From: Lenisia limosa
Lineage: Eukaryota > Breviatea
DNA length: 22,464 nucleotides
Direction: 5' to 3'
NCBI GenBank assembly: GCA_001655205.1
Contig: LPNZ01006687.1
Location: 1 to 22,464, forward strand
The stretch's first letter is position 1; each line of letters opens with the position of its first letter. Below the pieces are notes generated by a model that was given only the letters and a program-made list of their open reading frames with translations, was not told where the DNA came from and made no database searches. Both the position numbers and the translations under genes were made by a program. Of the stretch, positions 8,501 to 18,700 are shown piece by piece.

Positions 8501-9748
8501 TCAACAGCAGTTGGTCTTGTGATTCGTGCGGAAACAAGGCCTCGCTGCCCATCAAGAAGCACCTAGTCCGTCATTTACTGAAGGCAGTAGTCTTTGGTGG
8601 AGTGCATATGAATATATAGCTATATATACTTTGTGTAACTAATTATGTTTACTATAACGTCGTATTTACACCTAGAATGGTCTTCAAATGACGTTACAAG
8701 GGAAGCGATCATGTTTTGCAGAACTGAAGTCTGTTCAATGGGATTACCTTCGAAATCAATTGCGACACAAGTTTTTTCCTTTTGGAGCAATTTTGGAAAA
8801 TAAAACTGCACAAAAAAAGTGCAACTGTGATCTAAACCGTGAAAACTTGTTCCCTTCCCTACAAAACAGCAGAGCAGGGATATAAGTTGCCATGAGGCAT
8901 TTATTTCGTTGCCGATCCAAAGCACCCCAGAAATGCCCAGAACCTGGTCCATTAGATCAATTCTTGATTATGTCCAGCTTCGCTTTGTCTTTTATGAGAA
9001 ATAAATGGACAAGTCTTATTTTTTGCAAGGGAATTCTTCAAATACCTCATTGACAATCAAAATAATTGCTTTGTCAAACAGAGCAAATGGTACTATACTC
9101 TTCGCACCCACCCCATGTAGTAAAAGAAAGCGGTAGTTGAGCCGTCCTTGAAGGGTCATCAGGACAATGGAGGATGCAGGGTACGCAAAAAGTGCCATTG
9201 TTTGTGCCCGTGTGGAGAAGAGCCATTGTAACAGAGCAAAGGGCTGAACAGTATGGGGAATAAGGAAAAGGGGAGAAAGGCAAAAAAAAGGGAAACAAAG
9301 AGTATCTGAAAGGAAAGGCAGTATTACCAATTCAAATTAGCGCTACTTGAGTTGAAATTAAATTTTATGTTTGAAATATGAGCTGTTAGCGTCCCATTAT
9401 CCACCCACAGTCAGCAAAGAAAGTGCTTCAAACCAAACTTCCGAAACGAAAGAAAAGATGAAGAGTGCACAAATACCAAGAATAGTTGGAACCTGGATTG
9501 TAACAACATCTTTACAACCTATGACAAATAAATTATTAGCCCATCATGTGAAATTAGATATCAATTCATATATCACAATTTATGGTGCAGCCGCCTCCCT
9601 TCCCCTATTGGTTACCTCATAAAACAGTGTTTCTCTACAATGAATGTAAACAGCACAAGGGTTTTTGAAATAAATACTCACAAACATTTAAAGAGTCACC
9701 AGCAAGCAGTTCGATAAAGAGAAGAAGAATTGCAAGGAAAGACTCCAT
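5520..9748 (-). CDS. multi-pass membrane protein with N-terminal signal sequence, about 838 aa
   Basis: 21 exons in transcript order: 9748-9682, 9518-9405, 9305-9046, 8805-8672, 8562-8496, 8465-8408, 8336-8263, 8035-7947, 7929-7821, 7771-7718, 7689-7545, 7515-7444, 7412-7342, 7016-6923, 6844-6615, 6592-6346, 6315-6257, 6226-6137, 6105-5861, 5813-5645 and 5588-5520. They sum to 2517 nt with consistent phase and end in TAA. The start MESFLAILLLFIELLAGDS looks like a signal sequence or first membrane helix. Residues about 60-150 are hydrophobic. The middle is soluble, with potential N-glycosylation sites (NKTG, NDSC, NFTR). From about residue 460 on there are several membrane helices (CLSASFAILYGIDATFLFSI, LGLLILGLIALYFSVE, VTIVTLLPLWAVCYL, LVVTIGLIPLMMANIPV), then a charged linker and a soluble tail. 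I could not name the family. The second half (7771-5520) is the best supported; exons 1-4 and the 17-nt intron are less certain. Confidence 0.68.
6106..6136 (-). other. 31-nt intron
   Basis: It starts GTGAGAAATG and ends TTGTTTTAG. It joins …GAIETQYHN to ANVFFSFALMAF in phase 0; 31 nt would shift the frame if retained. Confidence 0.85.
6227..6256 (-). other. 30-nt intron
   Basis: It starts GTTTGTTTGC and ends ACCGTTTCAG. If read through, it gives an in-frame TGA. Splicing joins …LHFGSSYDG to TLEVTIVTLLPLW. Confidence 0.85.
6316..6345 (-). other. 30-nt intron
   Basis: It starts GTAAGAGCTC and ends TATTCTTAAG (AAG acceptor). If read through, it ends in TAA. Splicing (phase 1) joins …SALFLSL to FVFSQPLAFLVLHF, continuing a hydrophobic segment. 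Confidence 0.8.
6593..6614 (-). other. 22-nt intron
   Basis: The whole element is 22 bases, starting GTAGGGAGG and ending TTTTTTTCAG with a seven-T tract. Reading through gives TAG after three codons. Removing it joins …GKHSSLLL to QSYQMDHLIRSLV in phase 0, and the frame then stays open for 80 codons of membrane-protein sequence. Confidence 0.85.
7413..7443 (-). other. 31-nt intron
   Basis: It starts GTTTGTTGATG and ends CCGTCTCAAG. It joins …LSDDFNFT to RYDNDEDDICAV (phase 1). Confidence 0.75.
7516..7544 (-). other. 29-nt intron
   Basis: It starts GTAACGCG and ends TGTATCAAG. It joins …LRINNGAG to ERIDLPPAFENDS (phase 1). A read-through frame is also open for a while, so this one needs RNA support. 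Confidence 0.65.
7690..7717 (-). other. 28-nt intron
   Basis: It starts GTGCGAATTC and ends ACATTTAG. Reading through meets TAA. Splicing joins …FFIGLNGK to AFVSTFPAAVSEN in phase 0. Confidence 0.85.
7772..7820 (-). other. 49-nt intron
   Basis: It starts GTTTGTAGAG and ends CATTGTTTAG. It joins …KQISDVKTN to IFVDIVPPDSFF in phase 0. Confidence 0.8.
7930..7946 (-). other. candidate 17-nt intron
   Basis: The sequence GTATCTGATCAATTTAG has GT and TAG ends and an internal CTGAT. The upstream exon reads …IEIIINWLGLQ and the downstream one VAVVFACQSPPEKSS; they are in different frames and only removal of 17 nt (phase 2) joins them. A sequencing indel is the alternative. Confidence 0.4.
8466..8495 (-). 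other. 30-nt intron
   Basis: It starts GTGATGAACC and ends TACATTTTAG. The read-through frame ends at its TAG. Splicing joins …ESQDQLLLTF to KIVNYSIATYVATF in phase 0. Confidence 0.8.
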
Positions 9749-10379
9749 TTGGAATGTTGTTTGTTGGGCACGATGTGCTTGTCTATATTCGGCGGTCAAT
9801 GTGTGGGTTCACACGATGGGTTCAACAAGATGGGTTAATGATCAAGACATCTCATTTTTTTGGGTGATTTTTTTTTTGGACAAGAGCTCAAACAGTGTCC
9901 CGAAATACCCCCGGGCCCTTCGACCGGACCACAACGGTAAAACGAAATAAATAGTTTCAAAATGTTGTCTTTGTTGACATCTCTACTGTCGCACCATCTC
10001 AAATCGTCACTACTACGTTGCCCAATAAGGTGGGGCTGTGTGTGTGTGTGTCACATGTGGATGCAACTGCTGATAACAAGTACAAGCCTTCTTCCAAGCT
10101 CGGGTAATAAACTTGTTTATATTTATACCCGCAGGTAAAGTAGAAATGAAGGAAAATGGGTTTCTGACCGAAGCCCATCCACATCACCACATAAAATATT
10201 GATATTAAAGAACTATGGTATGATGTGATATATTATAGTAGCAATATGTATTATTGGTTTCCAGAAATACTTGATCGATAGTGCTAGCTAAGAGACTTGG
10301 GCTCACCCAAAACTCCAATAAACATCTCTATACATATACATAATCTTCATTTCCTTTAGGAGTCTTTTTTCCGTCTACA
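9749..10379. promoter_or_regulatory. divergent intergenic region, bidirectional promoter candidate
   Basis: 631 bp separate the ATG of the membrane-protein gene (9748, minus) from the first ATG of the next gene (10380, plus). It contains T-rich runs at 9855-9880, a GC-rich patch with CCCGGGCCC near 9910 and a TG repeat. No open frame looks like a gene. Promoters for both genes are expected here by position; no TATA box is clear. Confidence 0.5.
10037..10051. repeat. (TG)n microsatellite
   Basis: Seven uninterrupted TG units plus a T, within the divergent intergenic region. Confidence 0.9.
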
Positions 10380-12297
10380 ATGACAGCTTCCAAGGTATTG
10401 ATTGATCTTTGGATACTCTTTTACCCTCTTTTTTCCTCATGTTGCAGAGAAAGGTACCGAATATCGCGGCAGTACTGCCTTCGAAGTGATATCCGGTTTG
10501 CCAGCGGTCTAGCAATTTTATGCCAACCGAAATAAAGGGAAATCTATTTTGGCTTTCTCTTTTTAGGTCTAATTCAACTGGGATTTTATTTCTGTCTTGA
10601 CCCCTTTGCGTGGTGCTAATTTTCATAAGGGAGACAGGCCTATGATGAAGAGCCGGAAGTCTTATTAAGACACACACAGCCACAAGGAGAGGAAGGAGGT
10701 ATGTATTTAGTGAATCTTGTTCTGACAGATTTGGAGAATAGTAAAACCCTTTGGTTTCATAGAACCAATAAACCTCGGTTGTTGTTCTGTGTTTTTTTTT
10801 TCAGTGTTACTTTTTTGTTGATATTTTCAGTTCAGGAGGAGGAATCGTTTGTAAGGTATCTTTCAGAGTGTCAACGGAAGTTCACAAAGTGCGTTTCTTA
10901 AATTTTAAAATTGATATTTAACAAAAACAAAAAAACTAAAATATAATTGATAATATAATCGCCCTAATGCTCTGTCCTCTATGAATATACAGCAAGTAAT
11001 AGAGCAATAATATATATTATACAATGTATGTAGTAATCTAGTATATAATAATGTATTATGTAGTAATCTAGTATATAATAATATTATAATCTTCATCTTC
11101 AACTTAAAGCTATTGGCTTTTGCCAGACACCTTTTGCTACTACATCTCCTCGCAACTTATGGGGCAGAGCGTCGCAGTTTGCCCCGGTAAACATTCCGAT
11201 GCCTTTGGACGCCGATGACGTTCTCAGTCACTGGGCTAAACTGGCTGATAATGGTAAGGAAGAGATGTTGACGGAACTGAATAACCCAACCAAACAACAA
11301 ACGGGCATGGAACATGGAATTTTTCGAAGAATTTTTATTAAAATTCCAGTATAATTCTTGGGTACAGTTCCACTCTTCCAAATTATAAAAACCTTTTCAC
11401 TTTCTGGAGAGTATGTCAATTATTTTGCTAACTCTTTAGATGATTTGAACTGCCCCGAGTTCTCAACCATACCTACAATCAAGCCTGGAGGACAGATAAG
11501 CTCAGAGACCTGTTTGAGGCATTTTGAGGGAAGACGACAGCTTGCGCTTGACTTCGGACTGAAGTGAGGGGAGGTTTTTGAAATTATGGAGTAATGAACA
11601 AATGAAGGAATTGGGTGATAAATGATTCTCAATACTTGAGTGATTGACCTTTTTGAACAGAAGGAGCATTATCGCTCTCAAGAGGTTTCCTCAAGGCATG
11701 CGACAAATTAGTGAAACTCAGTGGCATATCTGTACACAAGGTTTGTGGAGGTGCTATTATGTTTTAACAACAAATGGCTGAAGATATAGAAATGACTATA
11801 TGATATATGATATATTGAGAATCTTAGAATCATGAAATCATCAAGAATATATTAGAGCATGGTTGTGCTATAGCGACAAAAATGAGTATTTTTGGCGCTC
11901 AACACTTTTCCTAAATTCCCAATTCAAAGATACACCGTCAGCAAGATACACGACATTTACTTCATCATTCTTATAATGTAGACGAGTGTTTGAAAATAGA
12001 CTGCGGCAATACTGGTGTCGTGACATCGAGGGTACTGACGGACTCGTTGAGGCCTTTAGGCTTCGGACGTTACTTTATCGTCACTGTGAGGGGCATAAAT
12101 GTATTACCGTATGTTCTGACAAATCCCAGCTTGCTTGAGATTAGTCATTTGCTCATTTTTTATTATTGTGTAAACCAATCATCTTTCAGGGCTTCCTCAA
12201 TGGAAGTGTCAGATATCGACTACAGGTCCCGAGCTTCAAGGCTCTCTGTCAATGTGGGTTTAAAACTGACTTATTTGGGACCAAAAGACTGAATTAG
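10380..12297 (+). CDS. unidentified multi-exon protein, model partly unresolved
   Basis: The start ATG at 10380 (MTASK) is followed by exons 10448-10471 and 10505-10566 (…RSSNFMPTEIKGNLFWLSLF). Good coding stretches follow near 10643-10698, 10832-10890, 11127-11253 (SQFAPVNIPMPLDADDVLSH), 11371 or 11440 to 11563 (SGEYVNYFANSLDDLNCPEF), 11661-11740, 11982-12108 and 12190-12297. The best last exon reads GFLNGSVRYRLQVPSFKALC, ends CQCGFKTDLFGTKRLN and stops at 12295-12297. Several middle exons are open in two frames, and phases do not agree everywhere between 10566-11127 and 11563-11982, so very small introns or missed exons are likely. The preceding 11982-12108 frame (VFENRLRQYWCRDIEGTDGL) fits the last exon in phase 0. 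No family was recognised. Confidence 0.5.
10472..10504 (+). other. 33-nt intron
   Basis: It starts GTACTGCC and ends TTTGCCAG. Reading through gives an in-frame TGA. Splicing joins …KVPNIAA to RSSNFMPTEIKGN in phase 0. Confidence 0.65.
11027..11082. repeat. 26-nt direct repeat, 30-nt period
   Basis: Identical 26-base copies (beginning TATGTAGTAATCTAG) lie at 11027-11052 and 11057-11082 with four bases between. The region is AT-rich and appears to be an intron of the plus-strand gene. Confidence 0.9.
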
Positions 12298-12714
12298 CTT
12301 GATACCCCACTGCGCCGTTGGGACTGCAATGAGACCTAAGAGCTTCACGACCTCGAAGGCTCCATAGGTTGTATCTCATCTCATGATCTTAGATTCGGGA
12401 CTTTCGGGGGTGCTCTCTCTCAAAAGAAAAGAAGTTCGAAAAGACTGATTTATGTCAAGTTATTTATGGTTCAATTTTGTTGAAGATCTAAAATATATCG
12501 TATGATTTGGCCACAGTGAAACATCATAGCAGAATAATACATGCAGTAGAAGAGGAACAATAACATACAGTTTCACAAAAACCTAGAAAATAGAATACAC
12601 ACCAACAATAATACCTAAAACTGATTCCAAACCATTTCATTTTCGACAACAATTTCCGTTTCTGTAATGTGAACAGGTAGGCAATCCAACATTGTCGCAA
12701 GAATCGAGATGATA
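12298..12714. other. convergent intergenic region
   Basis: 417 bp between two converging stops. It should hold both 3' UTRs. I see no gene and no repeat worth listing. Confidence 0.6.
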
Positions 12715-15700
12715 TCATAATGCTCCAAATATGAATATCTTCAGAAATTCATGGTAAATGTGGCTCGGCCCCCCACCTGGCTCGGATTCGGTTACAAACG
12801 GGAGCGCCATTGGTTGCACCCAGTCTGCAGTGTCACAAGGCAGAGCCAGCTCTCGCGTGAAGAAGTCTGAAGGGTCTGTCGTCACATCAATTATGCCTAT
12901 ATTGGCAACCTGGTGCTGTTAGAAGCTCATATGACTGGTAATAAATCTCAAATTTAGCCATTGATTTGTTTTATTGTTCGTCAAGGTCAAAGAAAATCAA
13001 TAAAATATCAACAAAGTCTTTTTGGGAGAAGCAAATAAAAGTTAATGTCACCACAAACCTTTCTCAAAAGAGCGAGAGTGTCTTTCTCTGTCTTAGCAAA
13101 TATGTTGAAAATCTGCCCCAGCCGCCTGAAATGGTGAAAGCAGGCTGCATCAAATTTCAATTCTTGTCTGAGCAAATACAGGATTTAGTATTCTCGTTTT
13201 GCACACAAACCTGTTTAACAGTTTTACAGAGTCACCCGCTACGTTATGCCGAAGAATGGTGATAAGCTCATAGATCGCACCAAGGTTGTTATGGAAGGAA
13301 GTACCTTGCTAAAGGATCAGGAATGGATATTGTTCTGGATAGTTGTAATAAGCAATAAAAAAAATTATTTGGCCAAAGACGTCCACATCACTCTGATAGA
13401 GATTTATCTAAAATCTATTATCAGATAGTCTACATAATATCATATACAATATCATATGTACAGTGATAGCTGCGGTTGTCACATTGAAAAACTCTCTTTG
13501 ACCATTGCTTACGTTATCAAGGAGAGAGAAAAACCAGGTTGCGAACAACTCCACCGCCATGATAGGGTAAACTGGACTAATTGCAGAGAAAAGGGCCTTC
13601 AAACTATCAACGTGCGTATTTGGGAGCTGAAGTGTCACGCTTGCGAATTTCGCCAAAACAAACAGGATGCAGTAAGAGAAATGACAGTGTGATTCTTATG
13701 TTTACGGTTCCATAAAAGGAAACGAATGATAACATACCGCTAAATGCTCGCAGCACAGTCGAAGGGCAAACGAGATGGGCAGCGTTGTACCATCATTTGA
13801 CACGGGTAAACACGAGTTTCGGAGTTGACTTCGGGTCACTTTGGTGTAGATCAGGTCCATAGTCAGGTCGACAAGTGCCGGGAAGTCTGCCAACTGCTGC
13901 GTTAAAGAGGGTGGTGAATTTGGTGATATCTGACAATGGACACCGCCTTCAACTGAAGTCAAAGAAAAATGCTTACTTGTTTCCATATTGTTGTGTTGGT
14001 TGGAACAATCATATCACAGCAAGCCTACACTGTCAGAAATGTCTAATTTGATTTGGGGAAAACAGAAAGAAAATAGTGTTCATATAATACTCACTGAACT
14101 TCACTTACCAGCAAATGAAAAACGTCTCGAGGGTAAGCCGAGAGTTTACTTAACTAAAAAAAGGGTTAGATTTGAATCAAAAATGTCTCACTGCAATTGT
14201 ATTCTAATGAACACCACGACACACCTTTTCAATCTCGGAAATGGCCACTGCACAGCGTTCTTCAAACGGAAAAGTGTCCAAATAGGCTCGAAAAGTGGAT
14301 AATCCAGGTTGGATCCCGTAAATGAACTTGATTTGCTCCTAAAAAGAATAAACACAGGGGGGGGGGGGGTCCAAACCNNNNNNNNNNNNNNNNNNNNNNN
14401 NNNNNNNNNNNNNNNNNNNNNNNNNNNNNNNNNNNNNNNNNNNNNGAATTGGAGCAAAGCGATCCACCTGATCAGTCAAAATTGAAGACCAGGCAACAAT
14501 TAAAAAAAAGAAAAAAAGACCAAGTTCGACAAACATCCCAAAAAACCACTTACCTCATCAATAAAGTTAGGAGGAAACATTGGCTGAACTTCGCGCAGAT
14601 ATTTGAAAGGGACTAAAATTTCGTGGAGCATATCTTCTGTGGGCCCTATGTCGTTGAAAAGGAGACAATGAATTCTGACAATTAACCACCACATTGCACC
14701 GACGTTTAAATATTCTGATAAATAACCCGCAAACTGGTTTTTGATACATATCGCTCAAATAACCCGCAAACTGGTTTTTGAGGTGAACGTGTATCCGTAA
14801 GCCTTGAGTTCACAAAGAACAAGGTGGTACATCTAGGAGTGTCAAGATTGCAACGTGTTATGTTTTCAGATCTGAGATTAGGTGTTTACGATGGAAAAGA
14901 AAAGAAAACAAACCCCACTTCTTGGTCGCCAAGAAGCGCTTTGTTCCAAAAGATTTCCACTCGATAGTGGTATTGCGTCTTGATCATGGCTTCAACAACA
15001 CTTCGTCTAACCGGACTGTGTGGCAACACTTCTTCTATCACCTGGGGAGTAAATATGTATAATATATGTGAATTAAATATCTCCATAAATCCAGGCTACA
15101 TTATATCCTAAAATAACACTGGAGAGGAGAAAAGCATGGGTGAAAATACTTACAAAAGTTTCACTCTTGGTCCCAACAGACCTTATTAAGGAAAAGGAAC
15201 AAGGTCATCTCCTTCTCTTCCGCCACCTCGTTTGCTCCCTGTCTTGTCAGAGTTGAATGTATGTTTAATAATGGTAATTGTACGCAATAGAATAAGTAAT
15301 AATATGATTACTATGATGAAATGATTAAATGCATCCGATTATATATCTGCGGTAAGCAGAAGACTGTGAACGGATTTATCATTTGTATCATTATTAATAT
15401 TCCAGAATATGCAATAGAAAAAACCATAAAAAAAAGAGGGAGCCACCAACCTTTAAATAAAACTCCACAGCTGGCTTCAAGAACCTACTGAATGAAACAT
15501 AGTTTTCACTTGGTTACAAAAGTAGTAAAATATCCAGGTATTTCGAGCAATTTATATTAAACAGGGAGGATTATGGAGAAGACATGGTCATTTCCGTGCG
15601 AACCGCAGGTCTGTTAAGGCCAACTTGGCCATAGCCATTGTTACCAAGGCTTGGTTTTCCTCAAACAGTGTCCACATTTTCTCACTGGCTTTCTGAAACG

Positions 15701-18700
15701 TCATCCAGAATGAAGGCAAAAAGTCCTACATCGCCTTCAGTAAAGGTGTCGGGAGTGGAACGCTTGATCTCCTCGCCGTACGTCAGGGCGAGAATGGGGA
15801 TGTTGTCGAGACGTGGACGGAGCACTGAACTGACCGGCCGCTCGGAGGGAATTGGACTAAAGTCTTAATTTCCTTCTTTACATAATGCCTCAAGATGGAC
15901 AGATTTTCACCCAAAATAGCCCAAGCTTGAAGCATACTTTCTTGTCGGGTCAAAGACGACTGTCAGACAAGGCCGGGTGAAAGGGACGGAGACATTGGAT
16001 TGTGGAGAGTACATCTGGAGCCCTTGGAAAAACGGCTGACCGGGTGTGACGCCTGCAGCCAGGTTGTTCTGGTCATCTCTACTGAGCTTGACTTCAACTT
16101 TCTTGCCTCGCGCAGCTTTCTTCAGGGGAGTGGGGGCTGGACTGTCAAGAATTTGCACACATCATATGCAAAAGTATACACATATAACTTATCAAGAGTA
16201 CTAGATTATGTTACAACCGCCAAGGCTATGGATCATATGATTGACATCCAGAAGACATCCATAATCCTACCCAGTTTACAACAAGCCTTAAACGGCTTAC
16301 GTTGATACTTAGCTTTAGGCTTGAGAGGAGTTTTAGCCTTGGACTTGCCTCTAGTCTTGGTTGGGATCGGCTCTTCTTCGGCCGGAAGTGGCGGTCTCAT
16401 ATCTAAAGGCAGCTGCTCGCGCGGTATCTGAAATGTCACAACAGANNNNNNNNNNNNNNNNNNNNNNNNNNNNNNNNNNNNNNNNNNNNNNNNNNNNNNN
16501 NNNNNNNNNNNNNNNNNNNNNNNNNNNNNNNAAAAAGTAGGCCGCTTACTTTGGGCTTAGGGACATGTGGATTGAAGGTTTGGGGAAGCCAGGGGAACAG
16601 ATTGAAGGGAGCTGGATCTCTTGGCTCAATTGGAATTATAGGCACAGGGTTGGCTGCCTGGGAAAAGGTGCGGCCCTGTGAAATTATTCCGATTCAATGG
16701 AGACAATCATTGGGACTGCAGGTTCTTTAATTTCTTATGAAATAAGCCATACCTATGAATTGCAACCCTTGTAAAATCCCAAAGATTAAACTAACTTGCG
16801 AATGCAATATAACAGTGCCCCACCTGGTAGAGGGTAGAGGCCGACATTGTTGCCCCCGGGAACGTGGGAAGGGTGCCGGTGTTCATGGCCTCAAGGGCCT
16901 GGCTGACCTCATCATCAAAGGCCTTGGTAAGGACGTCTATTGCCTTTGACGCGGCTAAAGGATCCTCCTGATGTGTCACCTCATTTTGATATAATATGAG
17001 AAATTATATCTCTGCACATTGCCGACAATAACTTATTGTTTCTTATAGTGTCAGTGATACAAATTATAAAATATCCCAGTCATACCACGGGTGGTGGTCT
17101 CAACTCCCGAGTTTCGGGTCTGACGGCCTTGCGCCTCTCCTCCAACTTTTGCCTGAACTTACGTTGTCGAGCCATTACTTCTTCAACCTTCACAGTTACG
17201 GTTAAAACAGCCTTAGACAACTCACGGTGTAGACGGGGATGTCAGACAGCTGTCGGATTTCTTGTCGTTTCAATTTGCCGTCCTGAGATGTTTATAGCAA
17301 GTTGAAGTCGCAAATTAGAACTCGTGAGAAATCGTATGTGAAGCTGATCCATTACATTCACTCTCCCATCCCTTACAGGTTCGCTATAGTCAATGTATAG
17401 GAGCACGCATACCTCCGTTCTCCCAGCCTCTTCTTGTTCCATTTCAGTTTCCATGTCTTTCTGCGCTCTTCGCATTTCATTGATTTCCTCAACAGTAGGG
17501 GCATGGATCTGAAATTATGAGAACGGATATTAAACATCAATATTCCATCTTTTATTTCTCTCCCACCGCTTCTGGCACATAGTTGATCAGGAAATTTTTG
17601 AGATCGTAGGGGTTCTTCTCGTCCCATGGACCTTTCAGCTACAATGTCAAGGATTGAAATTTGAAAAACATTGATAAAAGTGTAGCAAATAACCAAGCCA
17701 TCAACTTCTATTGAATAATTGATTCAAAAATGAGGTGGTGCATATAGCTGCCCAACTACTCAGTCGCCGATGCCAAGCCAGTTAAATAGAACAATAGCAG
17801 TGTACCCGGCTCACAGGTCGTTGCTTGTAGCGTGCCGATGTCCGTTGCGACTCTTCAGCTGAAATGACCGCTTGTCCTGGCTTGGCCTTGACCGCTGACT
17901 TCTTCGCAGCCTGTAATGTCAGCGGTGTATGCATGTGGAAATATGTAATGGTGTTGAAAACATGATTGATCCATCATATTGAATCTTTAACTCTGATACC
18001 ATTGCGACAACAGCAGCCTACTGGTGGCGGTGGCGGTGGCCTTGGCTTTGCTTTGGGCTTCGGCTTGGCTTTTCTTTTTGGCAAGTCCTCGGAAAGATCA
18101 TCATCATTCTCTGATGGCAACGGTAAGTCATCCATGTCCTCATCTTCGTCAGAAACAACCATGGGCACAGGCTTGTTTTGCCTGCCACGTGTGCGCCTTG
18201 GTCGGGTCGGAAGCTCGCTGCCGCTATCCGAAAATTCTTCGTAGGCCTCCACAGCACGGGTACGTGTCCGGCGTGTTCGTGTCGCTGGAAGGTCAAAATA
18301 AATAAAGCAAAGAAGAAACCAGACAAGAATAATCGCATTCCGCGTATCCATCAATATCTGATAAGCGTTGTTGATATTGTCTTGAAGCCCAAATAATCAG
18401 AGAAGCCTGCAGCATCAGACCTGGAGGTGGAGACGGCTTCGGGGCGGGCTTGGGCTTTTTCAGNNNNNNNNNNNNNNNNNNNNNNNNNNNNNNNNNNNNN
18501 NNNNNNNNNNNNNNNNNNNNNNNNNNNNNNNNNNNNNNNNNNNNNNNNNNNNNNNNNNNNNNNNNNNNNNNNNNNNNNNNACTCAATGACGGGACGGGGT
18601 GGCGCCTTCTTCTTCAGCGCCTGTCAAAAATGATGATGGGGTTGAACATGGCAATAAAAAATGATGGGGTTGAACATGGCAACAAACCGACATAGCGATA

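Noticed and set aside
8672-8805. A 24-nt mini-intron (starting GTAATCCC, ending ACTTCAG) within this exon
   Set aside because: Its length is a multiple of three, it has no stop, and the read-through FEGNPIEQTSVLQNM is natural coding sequence, so I kept it as exon.
10832-10890. 16-nt and 21-nt introns in the plus-strand gene 10380-12297
   Set aside because: They give one consistent chain, but other acceptors give good protein without them. The evidence is too weak to list them.
14378-14457. Minus-strand frames over 14188-14536
   Set aside because: They span an N gap; the coding part is the exon 14225-14338 in another frame.
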